From Novosphingobium sp. (GTDB lineage Bacteria; Pseudomonadota; Alphaproteobacteria; Sphingomonadales; Sphingomonadaceae): DNA of 64,000 nt. Under the pieces are notes generated by a model. The model did not search any database. It was given only the letters and a program-made list of their open reading frames with translations, and was not told the origin of the DNA. Shown here in pieces: positions 46,550 through 57,019 of this stretch (the stretch's first letter is position 1; every line of letters begins with the position of its first letter). A program made the position numbers and the translations under genes. The stretch covers positions 372,001 to 436,000 of the forward strand of contig JADJYM010000011.1 of NCBI GenBank assembly GCA_016719755.1, written 5' to 3'.

Positions 46550-47116
46550 ATGGCCATTCGCGAAATCCTTGAAGTCCCCGATCCCGTGCTCAAGCAGGTC
46601 TCGGCACCCGTCACCCGGTTTGACGACGAGCTCAAGACGCTCGTCGACGACATGTTCGAGACGATGTACGATGCCCCGGGCATCGGCCTTGCCGCGATCC
46701 AGGTCGGCGTGCCGCTGCGTGTGCTGGTGATCGATCTCCAGCCCGACGATCCCGATGCCGAGCCGGTCGCCTGCGACCACGACGGCCATCACCATCATCA
46801 CCAGCCCACCAAGCGCGAGCCCCGGGTGTTCATCAACCCCGAGATTCTCGATCCCTCGGACGATTGCAGCGTCTATTCGGAAGGCTGTCTGTCGGTCCCC
46901 GAAATCTATGCCGAAGTCGAACGTCCGGCCCGCATCCGCGCGCGCTGGCAGGATCTGGAAGGCACGGTGCACGAGGAAGAAATGGAAGGCCTGATGGCGA
47001 CCTGCCTCCAGCACGAGATGGACCACCTTGAGGGCATTCTGTTCATCGACCACCTGAGCCGCCTCAAGCGGCAGATGGCGCTGAAGAAGCTGGAAAAGCT
47101 GCGCAAGGCGGCGTGA
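46550..47116 (+). CDS. def: Peptide deformylase with a histidine-rich insertion
   Basis: The 188-residue metalloenzyme removes the formyl group from new proteins. All three catalytic motifs are intact: [10 protein letters not shown] (residues 44-53), EGCLS (111-115) and HEMDH (155-159). Between strands, about residues 66-89 are extra compared with E. coli and contain a five-histidine run (80-84) beside Asp and His ([10 protein letters not shown]). The surrounding VLVIDLQ and RVFINPEIL align with the family. A TTG 36 bases upstream opens the same frame, but the ATG at [11 protein letters not shown] matches the family start. Confidence 0.95.
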   Translation: MAIREILEVPDPVLKQVSAPVTRFDDELKTLVDDMFETMYDAPGIGLAAIQVGVPLRVLVIDLQPDDPDAEPVACDHDGHHHHHQPTKREPRVFINPEILDPSDDCSVYSEGCLSVPEIYAEVERPARIRARWQDLEGTVHEEEMEGLMATCLQHEMDHLEGILFIDHLSRLKRQMALKKLEKLRKAA

Positions 47117-47244
47117 ACAAGGCCATCCCGGCCCGGGGCCGCTTGCCGTTTGACCTGGCGCCTGTGGGAAGCGGCGCGGGCGCTCTTGTGCAAGCGGGGT
47201 AGGCGGTATAAGTTCGCGTTTCGTTCCATTTTTGCGCGAGTCCC

Positions 47245-48579
47245 ATGGACCAGACCATTGCCATCGTCCTGCTGCTTGCCGCCCTGTTGGCCGGGGCCGG
47301 TCTCGGCTGGTTCGCCGGATCCCGACCGGTCGCGGAACTGCGCGCTCGCCTGGCTTCGGGCGAGGCGCAGGCGGGCGAACTCGACGCCCGGTTCCGCGCG
47401 GCGGTGAAGGAACTGGGCGATGCCTCGATCGAATTGGCCACGCTGAAGGCCAATGCCGCCCACTTCGAGGATCAGAAGGCGTCGTTGCTGACCGCGCAGG
47501 AAAGCCTCAAGCGCGAGTTCGAATCGGCGGGGGCCAAGGTCCTGGCCCAGGCGCAGGAGGCATTCCTTACCCAGGCGCAGCAGCGCTTCACTCATTCGGA
47601 AGAGAAGAGCGCCGAGCGGCTGAAGGCCATGCTCGCGCCGGTCGATCAGCGGCTCAAAAGCTATGAGGAGCAGGTCCGCACGCTGGAACAGCAGCGGGTC
47701 AACGCCTTTGGCGAGCTCACCGGCCTGATCCAGTCGATGCGGGAAGGGCAGCAGGCGGTGCGGGACGAAGCGATGCGGCTGTCCAGCGCGCTGACCAACG
47801 CCCCCAAGGCGCGCGGGCGCTGGGGCGAGCAGCAGCTCAAGAACCTGCTCGAGAACTGCGGGTTGTCGCAGCACACCGATTTCCTGATGGAACACTCGAT
47901 CGATACCGAGGACGGGCGACTTCGTCCCGACGCGATCGTGCGGATACCGGGCGGCAAGATGCTGGTGATCGATTCCAAGGTTTCGCTCAACGCCTATCAG
48001 GAAGCTTTCGCCGCCAGCAACGACGAGGCGCGCGATCTGGCACTGGCAGCGCACGTCCGCTCGATGAAGAACCATATCCAGGCACTCGGCGCGAAGAGCT
48101 ATCAAAGCCAGTTCGAGGAAGCTCCGGACTATGTCGTGATGTTCGTGCCGGGCGAGCATTTCGTCGCCGCCGCGCTCGACCACGACCCGGACCTTTGGAA
48201 CTTCGCCTTCGAGCGCAAGGTGCTGCTGGCGACCCCGACCAACCTTGTTGCCATTGCCCGCACCGTGGCGCAGGTCTGGCGGCAGGATGCGCTGGCCGCT
48301 GAAGCGCGCGAGATCGGACGGATCGGGACCGAAATCTACGACCGTATCGCCACGGCCGCGGAACATTTGCGCCGGGTCGGTGGAGGTCTGGAAAGCGCGG
48401 TAAGCAACTACAACAAGTTCGTCGGCAGCTTCGAACGCAACGTGCTCACTTCCGCGCGCCGCCTGCGTGACAAGGGTATAGAAATCGGCAAGCGCGAGGC
48501 AGAGGACGTGCAGTTGGTCGAATCCGCGCCCCGCCATAGCGACACGGCGCTGACCGCTCCCGATCCGACGAGCGACTAG
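47245..48579 (+). CDS. rmuC: DNA recombination protein RmuC
   Basis: The 444-residue protein has an N-terminal membrane helix (residues 5-25), a long coiled coil (about 30-180) and the RmuC nuclease-like core with KARGRWGEQQLKNLLENCGL and DSKVSLNAYQEAF. In other bacteria RmuC limits certain DNA inversions and rearrangements. It is probably inner-membrane anchored. It follows def by 128 bases with no gene between, so it may have its own promoter. Confidence 0.93.
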   Translation: MDQTIAIVLLLAALLAGAGLGWFAGSRPVAELRARLASGEAQAGELDARFRAAVKELGDASIELATLKANAAHFEDQKASLLTAQESLKREFESAGAKVLAQAQEAFLTQAQQRFTHSEEKSAERLKAMLAPVDQRLKSYEEQVRTLEQQRVNAFGELTGLIQSMREGQQAVRDEAMRLSSALTNAPKARGRWGEQQLKNLLENCGLSQHTDFLMEHSIDTEDGRLRPDAIVRIPGGKMLVIDSKVSLNAYQEAFAASNDEARDLALAAHVRSMKNHIQALGAKSYQSQFEEAPDYVVMFVPGEHFVAAALDHDPDLWNFAFERKVLLATPTNLVAIARTVAQVWRQDALAAEAREIGRIGTEIYDRIATAAEHLRRVGGGLESAVSNYNKFVGSFERNVLTSARRLRDKGIEIGKREAEDVQLVESAPRHSDTALTAPDPTSD

Positions 48580-48596
48580 GCAGCGGCCTCCTGATC

Positions 48597-49331
48597 ATGA
48601 CCCGCCTGGCTCTCGTCCTCCTGTCAGCCGTGTTGCTGGCGGGCTGCGGGCGGGAAAGCGGGCGGATTGTATTGCCCGCCGCTGAAGCAAGGCCCCCGTC
48701 CGCTGCCCCCGCGTCGACTGCGGCTGCGTCATCTGCTGCACCTTCGATTCCCGAGATCGTGGGCCGCTTCGCGCCGCGCGATGAATGCGGTGGATCGCCA
48801 GGTTGGGATGCCTTTTTTCTTCGTCTTGGCAGGGCAATCGGGCAGCGGGACGCGGCCGGTCTGGTAGCCCTGGCCGATCCTGGAATCGTGCTCGATTTCG
48901 GCGGTGGGAGCGGTGCGGCGGAACTGCAGCGCCGGCTCTCCGGCAGCGACGGCATCAAGCTCTGGGCAGAGCTTGATGCGATCCTGAAGCTTGGCTGTGC
49001 TGCGGGACCGGAAACCGGAAATGCCGTCCTGCCGTGGTTTTTCGGTCAGAGCCTTGGCGCGGCGGATCCCTATCAGGTGCTGCTGGTGGCGGGCGAAAAG
49101 GTGCCACTGCGTGCTGTTCCAGACTCCGCCTCGCCGGCCATCGCGCTGGTGACATGGGATATTGTCGACGGCATCGAAGAACGCGGCGCGTTCCGCAAGG
49201 TTTCGCTGCCGGGTGGCAGGCAACAGGGCTATATCGCCAGCGGCGCGCTGCGCAGTCCGCTCGACTACCGGCTCGTCGTGCAGCGGCAGCGCGGCGAATG
49301 GCGGCTTATGGCCTTCGTGGCGGGGGACTGA
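48597..49331 (+). CDS. Lipoprotein of unknown function with SH3-like C-terminus
   Basis: The 244-residue product begins with a lipoprotein signal peptide (LLAGC lipobox, Cys17), followed by an Ala/Pro/Ser-rich linker. The C-terminal half (about residues 160-235) has the character of a bacterial SH3-like domain: GEKVPLRAVPDSASPAIALV, then RKVSLPGGRQQGYIASGALR. This is the usual cell-wall binding fold, though the match is by eye. Its 3' end overlaps the converging META-domain gene by 26 bases. Confidence 0.75.
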   Translation: MTRLALVLLSAVLLAGCGRESGRIVLPAAEARPPSAAPASTAAASSAAPSIPEIVGRFAPRDECGGSPGWDAFFLRLGRAIGQRDAAGLVALADPGIVLDFGGGSGAAELQRRLSGSDGIKLWAELDAILKLGCAAGPETGNAVLPWFFGQSLGAADPYQVLLVAGEKVPLRAVPDSASPAIALVTWDIVDGIEERGAFRKVSLPGGRQQGYIASGALRSPLDYRLVVQRQRGEWRLMAFVAGD

Positions 49332-49713
49332 CCCGCACCAGCACCGCGCGGTGTCCGGCGGCCTGAAGCTCCAGCCGGTTACCCGCCATCCGCCAGGCTG
49401 GAGACGCCGATAGCAGTTCGCTGACCGCGCGTTCCTGGTCCATCAGGCCTTCGCAATACATCCGCGTCGACATGAACGGACCGGTGACGATGCGGCTCCC
49501 CTCCAGGCGCCATTCGCCACCCAGCCCATTGCAGCCCGCGCTCGCGGAGATCCTGCCCGGCAGGAATTCCAGCCGGGCCCGGTTGGACACCGGAGCCGCG
49601 CCGTCGATCCGTTCGAAGCGCCACGCGGTGTTCTCAAGCGGGGGAGGGGCGGGCGATGCGGTTGCGCAAGCGCCCAGCAGGGCCAGCGCGGCGGGGATGA
49701 AGAGGTGTTTCAT
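49306..49713 (-). CDS. META/HslJ-domain lipoprotein
   Basis: The 135-residue product has a lipobox (LLGAC) and a META domain: LENTAWRFERIDG, NRARLEFLPGRISASAGCNGLGG, and the MYCEGLMDQERAVSELL helix. META domains occur in HslJ and in heat-inducible envelope proteins; the function is unknown. The frame is open upstream, but the ATG at 49713 gives a proper signal. It overlaps the converging lipoprotein gene. Confidence 0.85.
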   Translation of the reverse strand: MKHLFIPAALALLGACATASPAPPPLENTAWRFERIDGAAPVSNRARLEFLPGRISASAGCNGLGGEWRLEGSRIVTGPFMSTRMYCEGLMDQERAVSELLSASPAWRMAGNRLELQAAGHRAVLVRVSPPPRRP

Positions 49714-49757
49714 GGCCCAGATACTGAACCTGCCACGCTGATCGCAGGCTGAACGCC

Positions 49758-50564
49758 TCAGTCGCCGAGCGCCGCCAGCACTTCGTAGGCCAGAACTGCA
49801 CCGGCAACCGCGGCGTTGAGGCTGTCGGCGCGGCCCTTCATCGGCATGGTGACGCGCAGATCGCAGGCGGCCTCGTAGGCTTCGGGCAGGCCCCGGCTTT
49901 CGTTCCCGACCATGATGAAGCACGGCGCCGCATAGGGCGCGCCGCGATAGGGCACTGCATCGCGGAGCGAGGCCGCGACCAGTTGGCCCGGGCCGGCGCG
50001 CAGCCACGGCAGGAACTCGTCCCATCTCGCCTGGGCTATGCCTTGCGTGAACACCGCGCCCATGCTGGCGCGCACCGCCTCGACCGAGAAGGGATCGGCG
50101 CAGTCATCGATCAGGATCAGCCCGCCCGCGCCGACCGCATCGCCGGTGCGCAGCATCGTGCCCAGGTTGCCTGGATCGCGCAGCGCCTGGGCGACCAGCC
50201 AGATGCTCGCGCCGGAACGGTCGAGCGCGGCAAGGCTGGTATCGAACTCGGCAAAAACCCCCGCCACGGCCTGGGGATTGTCCTTGCCGGTGATCTTGGA
50301 GAGCAGGTCCGGCGCCATTTCCAGCACTTCGCCGCCCGCCGCCAACACATCCGCTTCCAGCGCTTCCAGCAAAGGGTGCGGGTCGCGCGTGGTCGACATG
50401 ACCAGCACCTGCGGCAGCTTGCCGGACTCGCGCGCATCGGTCAGCAAGCGCAGGCCTTCTGCCAGGAACTGGCCAGAGGCCTTGCGATGCTTCTTCTCGC
50501 GCAGCGCCCGCAGCGCCTTCACCGCAGGGTTGGAAAAACCGGTGATGGTGCGGCGCGCGGTCAC
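49758..50564 (-). CDS. SPOUT-family RNA methyltransferase (TrmH/RlmB-like)
   Basis: The 268-residue protein shows an N-terminal substrate-binding part (REKKHRKASGQFLAEGLRL) and the SPOUT methyltransferase core: ALRDPGNLGTMLRTGDAVGA, CFIMVGNESRGLPE, and the C-terminal MPMKGRADSLNAAVAGAVLAYE. These trefoil-knot enzymes methylate the 2'-hydroxyl of tRNA or rRNA. The exact RNA target is not certain. The GTG start lies 4 bases downstream of the ptsH stop, so it may be cotranscribed with the PTS genes. Confidence 0.9.
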   Translation of the reverse strand: MTARRTITGFSNPAVKALRALREKKHRKASGQFLAEGLRLLTDARESGKLPQVLVMSTTRDPHPLLEALEADVLAAGGEVLEMAPDLLSKITGKDNPQAVAGVFAEFDTSLAALDRSGASIWLVAQALRDPGNLGTMLRTGDAVGAGGLILIDDCADPFSVEAVRASMGAVFTQGIAQARWDEFLPWLRAGPGQLVAASLRDAVPYRGAPYAAPCFIMVGNESRGLPEAYEAACDLRVTMPMKGRADSLNAAVAGAVLAYEVLAALGD

Positions 50565-50568
50565 GCCA

Positions 50569-50847
50569 TCAATCCTCGCCGAAGCCGTCCTTGACCAGCC
50601 CGACCAGCTTCAGCAGCGCCGCATCCGCGCCTTCGCCGGTGACGACGATGTCAACGCTGTCGCCTTTGGCCGCGCCCAGCATCATCAGCCCCAGGATTGA
50701 TCCGCCGGCCGCTTCGGCTCCGTCCTTCCAGACGGTTACAGCCACGCTGTCGCCCAGCTTGGCCACGGCGTTGACGAACTTGGCGCTGGCCCGGGCGTGA
50801 AGACCCCGGTTATTGACGATCTCGACGCATTCGCGTGCCTCGGTCAT
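50569..50847 (-). CDS. ptsH: Phosphocarrier protein HPr
   Basis: The 92-residue protein has the active-site histidine motif NRGLHARASAKFV (His near residue 16-17). The regulatory serine region GGSILGLMMLGAAKGD follows, the target site of HPr kinase. It passes phosphate from EI to EIIA, and in alphaproteobacteria it works mainly in a regulatory PTS. The ATG at 50847 fits the family length. EIIA lies 37 bases upstream on the same strand. Confidence 0.95.
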   Translation of the reverse strand: MTEARECVEIVNNRGLHARASAKFVNAVAKLGDSVAVTVWKDGAEAAGGSILGLMMLGAAKGDSVDIVVTGEGADAALLKLVGLVKDGFGED

Positions 50848-50884
50848 CGGCTTTCCCCCCCTTGATACGCTTATGCCATGCTGT

Positions 50885-51289
50885 TCAGGCGTCCTGGCCG
50901 AGGAACTCCGAAGCGATGGTGATGTAATTGCGCCCCGCATCGCGCGCCGCAACGGTTGCCTTGGCCAGGTCCATGCAGCCACGCGCCTTGGCGAGGCGGA
51001 TCAACATCGGCAGGTTGATCCCGGCAATCACTTCGACCTTGCCGGCTTCCATCAGCGAGATCGCGAGATTGGAAGGTGTGCCCCCGAACAGATCGGTGAG
51101 GATGATGACGCCCTGGCCGGAGTTGACCGCCTTTACCGCATCCGAAATCTCGCGGCGGCGGGCCTCCATGTCGTCATTGGGGCCGATGCACACGGTCGCC
51201 ACGGCTTCCTGCCGGCCAACCACATGCTCCATGGCATGCTTGAACTCTTCGGCCAGCTTGCCGTGAGTGACCAGAATGATGCCGATCAT
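50885..51289 (-). CDS. PTS EIIA, mannose-family (ManX/EIIA-like)
   Basis: The 134-residue protein has the mannose-type EIIA fold: MIGIILVTHGKLAEEFKHAM with the phosphorylated His near residue 9, VIILTDLFGGTPSNLAIS, and GINLPMLIRLAKAR. No EIIB or EIIC is encoded nearby, so it is probably a regulatory branch rather than a sugar transporter. It is followed by ptsH and preceded by rapZ, as in many alphaproteobacteria. A 106-base gap before it on the minus strand has no gene. Confidence 0.93.
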   Translation of the reverse strand: MIGIILVTHGKLAEEFKHAMEHVVGRQEAVATVCIGPNDDMEARRREISDAVKAVNSGQGVIILTDLFGGTPSNLAISLMEAGKVEVIAGINLPMLIRLAKARGCMDLAKATVAARDAGRNYITIASEFLGQDA

Positions 51290-51395
51290 GTCGACGCTTC
51301 GTTCCTGTGCTGCGGCCCAGTGCCAGTTACCTATGTAGGCAGGTCGAATCCCGCTGCAAGGTGACGCGCGGCCATGCCGCCGAAGTCCCGCGCGG

Positions 51396-52316
51396 TCAAT
51401 GTTTTCCTTCGACCAGATCGGCCGCCCGGGCCGACAGGTTGCGGTGCAGGACTGTGGGCGAATAGCCCGCTCCGCGCAGCGCCGCAGCGATCTGTTCGGT
51501 CACGAAAACAGAGCGATGGCGCCCGCCGGTGCAGCCGAAGGCGATGTTGAGATAGGCCTTGCCTTGGGCCTGGTAGCGCGGCAGCAGCATCAGAATCAGG
51601 TCGCGGATCCGGGCGAAAGCCTCGTCAAAGGCCGGGTCCTTGGCGATATAGACGCCTACGCCGCGATCCAGCCCGGTTTGCGGGCGCAGCTGTGCATCCC
51701 AGTGCGGATTGTCGAGAAAGCGCATGTCGAACACCAGGTCGGCGAGCGGCGGCGTACCCCGCGAAAAGCCGAAGCTGGTGACGGTGATTGTCATGGTCCG
51801 CGGCGCATCGGGCAGGAACCGCTCGCGGATCGCGAGCTGAAGATCGTTCGATGTGAAGCCGGTGGTGGAAATCACCATGTCTGCCCAGCGGCGGAGCGGC
51901 TCCATCACTTCGCGCTCGGCGGCGATCCCGGCACTGACCGGCAGATCCTGCGCCATCGGGTGACGGCGGCGGGTTTCGTTGTAGCGGCGTTCCAGCTCGG
52001 CGCCGGAGCAGTCGAGGAACAGGGTGGTAAGCTCAAGGTCCGGACGATCAACCAGCCGCTTCACCCGCTCGATCACCTTGTTGGGATCGAACCCCCGGGT
52101 GCGCGAATCGAAGCCGATCGCCAGCGGCGCACGGACTTCGCTGGCTGGCGCATCCGGACTGTCGATCAGCCGGTCGAGCAGGCGGATCGGGAAATTGTCG
52201 ATCGTTTCCCAGCCCAGGTCCTCCAGCACCCGAAGGGCGGTGGTCTTGCCGGCGCCAAGCAGGCCAGTGACGAGCAGGACGCGCTGGCGCGGGGCGGCGG
52301 GGGAAGATTCGGGCAT
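51396..52316 (-). CDS. rapZ: RNase adapter protein RapZ (nucleotide-binding)
   Basis: The 306-residue protein has a Walker A (TGLLGAGKTTAL), a Walker-B-like stretch (LELTTLFLDCSGAELERRY), and the C-terminal GVYIAKDPAFDEAF and FGCTGGRHRSVFVTEQIA. RapZ binds small RNAs or second-messenger-like ligands in other bacteria, and in Proteobacteria links to PTS phosphorylation. The target in this organism is unknown. It lies between hprK and EIIA. Confidence 0.93.
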   Translation of the reverse strand: MPESSPAAPRQRVLLVTGLLGAGKTTALRVLEDLGWETIDNFPIRLLDRLIDSPDAPASEVRAPLAIGFDSRTRGFDPNKVIERVKRLVDRPDLELTTLFLDCSGAELERRYNETRRRHPMAQDLPVSAGIAAEREVMEPLRRWADMVISTTGFTSNDLQLAIRERFLPDAPRTMTITVTSFGFSRGTPPLADLVFDMRFLDNPHWDAQLRPQTGLDRGVGVYIAKDPAFDEAFARIRDLILMLLPRYQAQGKAYLNIAFGCTGGRHRSVFVTEQIAAALRGAGYSPTVLHRNLSARAADLVEGKH

Positions 52317-52325
52317 CGCCCGCGC

Positions 52326-52766
52326 TTATGGCGCAGGCACGGGAGGAAAGGAAAGGCCCCAGCGCATCAGGGCCAGTTCTGCCTTCAGTGGCAGGATTGC
52401 GCCATCGGGCCAGAGCTGGACCAGCGGCAGGACAATCCCTTCGATTTCGCGCTGTGCGGGGGCGTCGATGAAGCGGGGTGCCTCCCCGTCGAGTCGCAGC
52501 ACCAGTGCAACCGGCACCTGGGCAGCGGTTGGCAGGTTCACAAGCCCGACATTGCGGACCTCGATCAGCCCGGCGATTCGTTCCGCGGGGCTAGCGAACA
52601 GGCACCCGGAGCGGGCCGCGAGGCACAGTCCGTCGTCGCCGACCAGCACCGCGCCCCGGTCGATCAGGGCGAGGGCTAGGCTCGACTTGCCGCATCCCGG
52701 TGGCCCTTCGATGATCACCGCGCGGCCATCTTTCGCCACGCAGGAGACGTTGGCGAGCAGGCTCAT
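52326..52766 (-). CDS. hprK: HPr kinase/phosphorylase, alphaproteobacterial truncated form
   Basis: The 146-residue protein contains the P-loop (IIEGPPGCGKSSLALALID) and the catalytic Asp-Asp in VLVGDDGLCL, i.e. only the kinase core. Classical HprK has an extra N-terminal domain and is about twice as long. This short type is known from alphaproteobacteria, where it phosphorylates HPr on the regulatory serine. It overlaps the chvG stop by 4 bases and precedes rapZ. Confidence 0.93.
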   Translation of the reverse strand: MSLLANVSCVAKDGRAVIIEGPPGCGKSSLALALIDRGAVLVGDDGLCLAARSGCLFASPAERIAGLIEVRNVGLVNLPTAAQVPVALVLRLDGEAPRFIDAPAQREIEGIVLPLVQLWPDGAILPLKAELALMRWGLSFPPVPAP

Positions 52767-54337
52767 TCCTCGCCTTCCTCCACCGCTGGAAGATCGACGA
52801 CAAGGCAGGCGCCTGAGTGGCCATCCTCGCGGCCGGTCGCGATCAGGGTGCCGTCATGGGCGGAAACGATGGTGCGGGCGATGGCAAGACCAAGCCCGGA
52901 ATGGCTGCCGAACGCCTCTTCGGACGGGCGTAGCGAATGGAACCGTTCGAACACCTTCTCACGCGCTTCAAGCGGGATTCCGGGGCCTTCGTCGATCACC
53001 GTCAGCTCCACCCGGTCGCCGTGATGCTCCAGCCGCACCGTGATCCGTCCGCCTTCGGGGGAGAACGAGGCGGCATTGTCGATCAGGTTTTCCAGCACGC
53101 GTTCCAGCCGGGCCGCGTCGCCGGGCACTTCCCACGGACCTGGCCCCAGCGGTTCCAGCACCAGCTGGCAGCCCCGGTTCTCGCCGCGCTGCTCGCGCGC
53201 GCTGACCAGTGCGGCAGCCAGTGCATGAAGGTCGACGGGCACGAATTCGGTGCGGCTGAGTTCCGCGTCGATCCGGCTGGCCTCGGAAATCTCGCTGACC
53301 AGCCGGTCGATCCGGCGCACATCGTGGTTGGCGATTGCAGTCAGCTGGCGTCGCAGATCGGCATCCTCCACCCGTTCCAGCGTCTCGAGCGCAGAGCGCA
53401 GCGAGGCCAGCGGATTCTTGATCTCGTGCGCGACATCGGCCGCGAAGCTTTCCACCGCGTCGATCCGGCTGCGCAGCGCTCCGGTCATGTCAGACAGGGC
53501 GCGCGCCAGCAGACCGATCTCGTCGCCCCGGTCGGGCAAGCGCGGCACCACCACCTCGCGGTCGCGCCCCAGCCGCACCCGGATCGCGGCGCGCATCAGC
53601 GCCCGCAGCGGCTGGACGATGGTGCGGGCGAGGAACAGCGAGAGCTGGATCGAGATGATCAGGGTGGCGGCAAGGACGATTGCCAGGGTGCCGCGCGCGT
53701 CGCGCACTTCCTTGGTTATGTCGCGCGCGTTGCGGGTGGTCAGCAGCATCGCCCCGCTGCCGGGGATCGCAACAGCGGCGTTGATCACGGGCGTCTCGTC
53801 GGGGGCGGCGCGCAGCATCACGCGGGTGCCGCCGCCGTGCTGCGCGGCGGCAAGCTCTGGCCAGGCGGCGATGCTGTCGCTAGCGGGATCGCGGTAGGCT
53901 GGGACCGGATCGGCGCCGAGCACGAAGTTCATCGCCCGGTCGAGCCGCCGGGCAGAGCGCAGCAGGAACGGCTCGCCCGCGGGGTCAACGAACGTGAAGG
54001 CCGGCGGGCCAAGGGCATTGCTGTCGAGGATGGGCAGCCCATCGGCATGGTAGATCCGCACCCGCAGCTGCTGATGCGCCGCGACTCGCCGGGCGAGAGT
54101 CTGCTTGCCCTGCCAGTCGGCCTGATCCAGCCCGTCGGCAAGGATTTCCGCCTCTGCCGCCGCCAGCTTGAAACGCTGGTCGAGCAACTGCTTGCGGTAG
54201 GAATCGAGGTAAAACAGACTGCCCGCCATCAATGCCAGGGCAATGATGTTGACCGCCAGGATGCGCACCGTCAGCGAGGTGCGCCGGGTCCATTGCCGCC
54301 GGGCGGAACCAGTGCGGGGCGCGGCGCGATCAGCCAT
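52763..54337 (-). CDS. chvG: Sensor histidine kinase of the ChvG/ExoS type
   Basis: The 524-residue membrane kinase has a first helix (about residues 25-45), a large periplasmic sensor domain, a second helix near residues 225-245, and a HAMP. The dimerisation domain with [20 protein letters not shown] carries the phospho-acceptor His. The ATPase domain has [14 protein letters not shown] and DEGPGIPLE. In Agrobacterium and relatives ChvG responds to acid or envelope stress. The ATG at 54337 follows the family; the frame is open further upstream. It overlaps chvI by 8 bases. Confidence 0.93.
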   Translation of the reverse strand: MADRAAPRTGSARRQWTRRTSLTVRILAVNIIALALMAGSLFYLDSYRKQLLDQRFKLAAAEAEILADGLDQADWQGKQTLARRVAAHQQLRVRIYHADGLPILDSNALGPPAFTFVDPAGEPFLLRSARRLDRAMNFVLGADPVPAYRDPASDSIAAWPELAAAQHGGGTRVMLRAAPDETPVINAAVAIPGSGAMLLTTRNARDITKEVRDARGTLAIVLAATLIISIQLSLFLARTIVQPLRALMRAAIRVRLGRDREVVVPRLPDRGDEIGLLARALSDMTGALRSRIDAVESFAADVAHEIKNPLASLRSALETLERVEDADLRRQLTAIANHDVRRIDRLVSEISEASRIDAELSRTEFVPVDLHALAAALVSAREQRGENRGCQLVLEPLGPGPWEVPGDAARLERVLENLIDNAASFSPEGGRITVRLEHHGDRVELTVIDEGPGIPLEAREKVFERFHSLRPSEEAFGSHSGLGLAIARTIVSAHDGTLIATGREDGHSGACLVVDLPAVEEGEE

Positions 54338-55106
54338 CGGCAAAGGAATAGCCTGCGCCGTAGAGCGTTTCGATCGCCGCAAAGCCGGGATCGACGCTGC
54401 GGAACTTGCGGCGCAGGCGCTTGATGTGGCTATCGACCGTCCGATCATCGACGAACACGTCGTCATCGTAGGCCGCATCCATCAGCTGGTTGCGGGTGCG
54501 GATCACGCCCGGGCGGCTGGCCAGCGCCTCCAGAATCAGGAATTCGGTGACGGTCAGGGAAACCGGCTCGCCGGCCCAGGTCACCTCGTGGCGGAGCGGA
54601 TCCATCGTCAGCCGCCCGCGGCGGATCGGCTCGGGCTGCGGTTCGCTCTGTGCTTCGCCGGCAGCGGCGCGGACGAAGTCGCTGCGCCGCAGGATCGCGC
54701 GGATGCGGGCCACCAGCAGGCGCTGGCTGAACGGCTTGGTGATGTAATCGTCCGCGCCCAGCGCCAGGCCGAGGGCCTCGTCCGGTTCCTCGTCCTTGCT
54801 GGTCAGGAAAATCACCGGCAGGGCGCTCTTCGCGCGCAGTTGGCGCAGCAGCTCGAAACCGTCCATGCGCGGCATCTTGATGTCGCAGACCGCAAGGTCG
54901 GGCGGATTTTCCAGCAGGGCCTTCAGCGCGGCGGCGCCATCCGAATAGAGCCGGGTAGCAAAGCCTTCCGCCTGGAGCGCGATCGACACCGTGGTCAGGA
55001 TGTTGCGATCGTCATCGACAAGCGCGATCACCTGCGGCCCGGACGCGGGGCCGGCAGGCTCGGGGCCGGATGGGGTGGGGGCATTCGGGGCAGGCGGCTC
55101 GGCCAT
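54330..55106 (-). CDS. chvI: Response regulator of the ChvI type (OmpR family)
   Basis: The 258-residue protein has a Pro/Ala-rich N-terminal extension (about 25 residues). A receiver domain follows with the acidic triad in IALVDDD and [18 protein letters not shown] (the phosphorylated Asp lies here) and Lys in DDYITKPFS. The winged-helix DNA-binding domain includes EAPxTxTEF-like [19 protein letters not shown] and [13 protein letters not shown]. It pairs with ChvG. It diverges from pckA across about 180 bases. Relatives are known to affect pckA in rhizobia. Confidence 0.94.
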   Translation of the reverse strand: MAEPPAPNAPTPSGPEPAGPASGPQVIALVDDDRNILTTVSIALQAEGFATRLYSDGAAALKALLENPPDLAVCDIKMPRMDGFELLRQLRAKSALPVIFLTSKDEEPDEALGLALGADDYITKPFSQRLLVARIRAILRRSDFVRAAAGEAQSEPQPEPIRRGRLTMDPLRHEVTWAGEPVSLTVTEFLILEALASRPGVIRTRNQLMDAAYDDDVFVDDRTVDSHIKRLRRKFRSVDPGFAAIETLYGAGYSFADG

Positions 55107-55317
55107 CGGAAATCCGGCTTGGTCGGACAGAAACAGCGCCACGGGTAGCCGCTCCCGGGCAGGGCGGCAAGGCGCACGGGGCGCAAGCCACCAGCCTTCC
55201 AAATGCGTGATTTGACGGAATCAGCCCGGTCGACTATGCGCCCCCTCGACTCCTGCCGCATAGGTATGCAGCGCCATTCACGGGGGCGTGTCCGCGTCTT
55301 CGTCCACGATCATGGAG

Positions 55318-56925
<1,608 letters not shown>

Positions 56926-56982
56926 CCGGGTCCGGAATAGGCGGGTCTGCCAATGGCCCGGCGTGTTCTGGATGACGAAAAG

Positions 56983-57017
56983 AGCGCCGATGCGGCTGAC
57001 CGCATCGGCGCTTTTTT
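56983..57017 (+). terminator. Rho-independent terminator of pckA
   Basis: A perfect 13-bp stem (56983-56995 with 57000-57012) with the loop CTGA is followed by TTTTT. It lies 58 bases past pckA, and with its A-rich left flank it also suits the converging DUF885 gene. Confidence 0.92.
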
Positions 57018-57019
57018 CG

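Noticed and set aside
46776-46806. Engineered histidine tag in def
   Set aside because: The run lies inside the protein between conserved strands and is surrounded by natural sequence, so it is not a cloning tag.
52937-54424. Long plus-strand open frame opposite chvG
   Set aside because: It shows no motif and is fully covered by the intact sensor kinase on the other strand.
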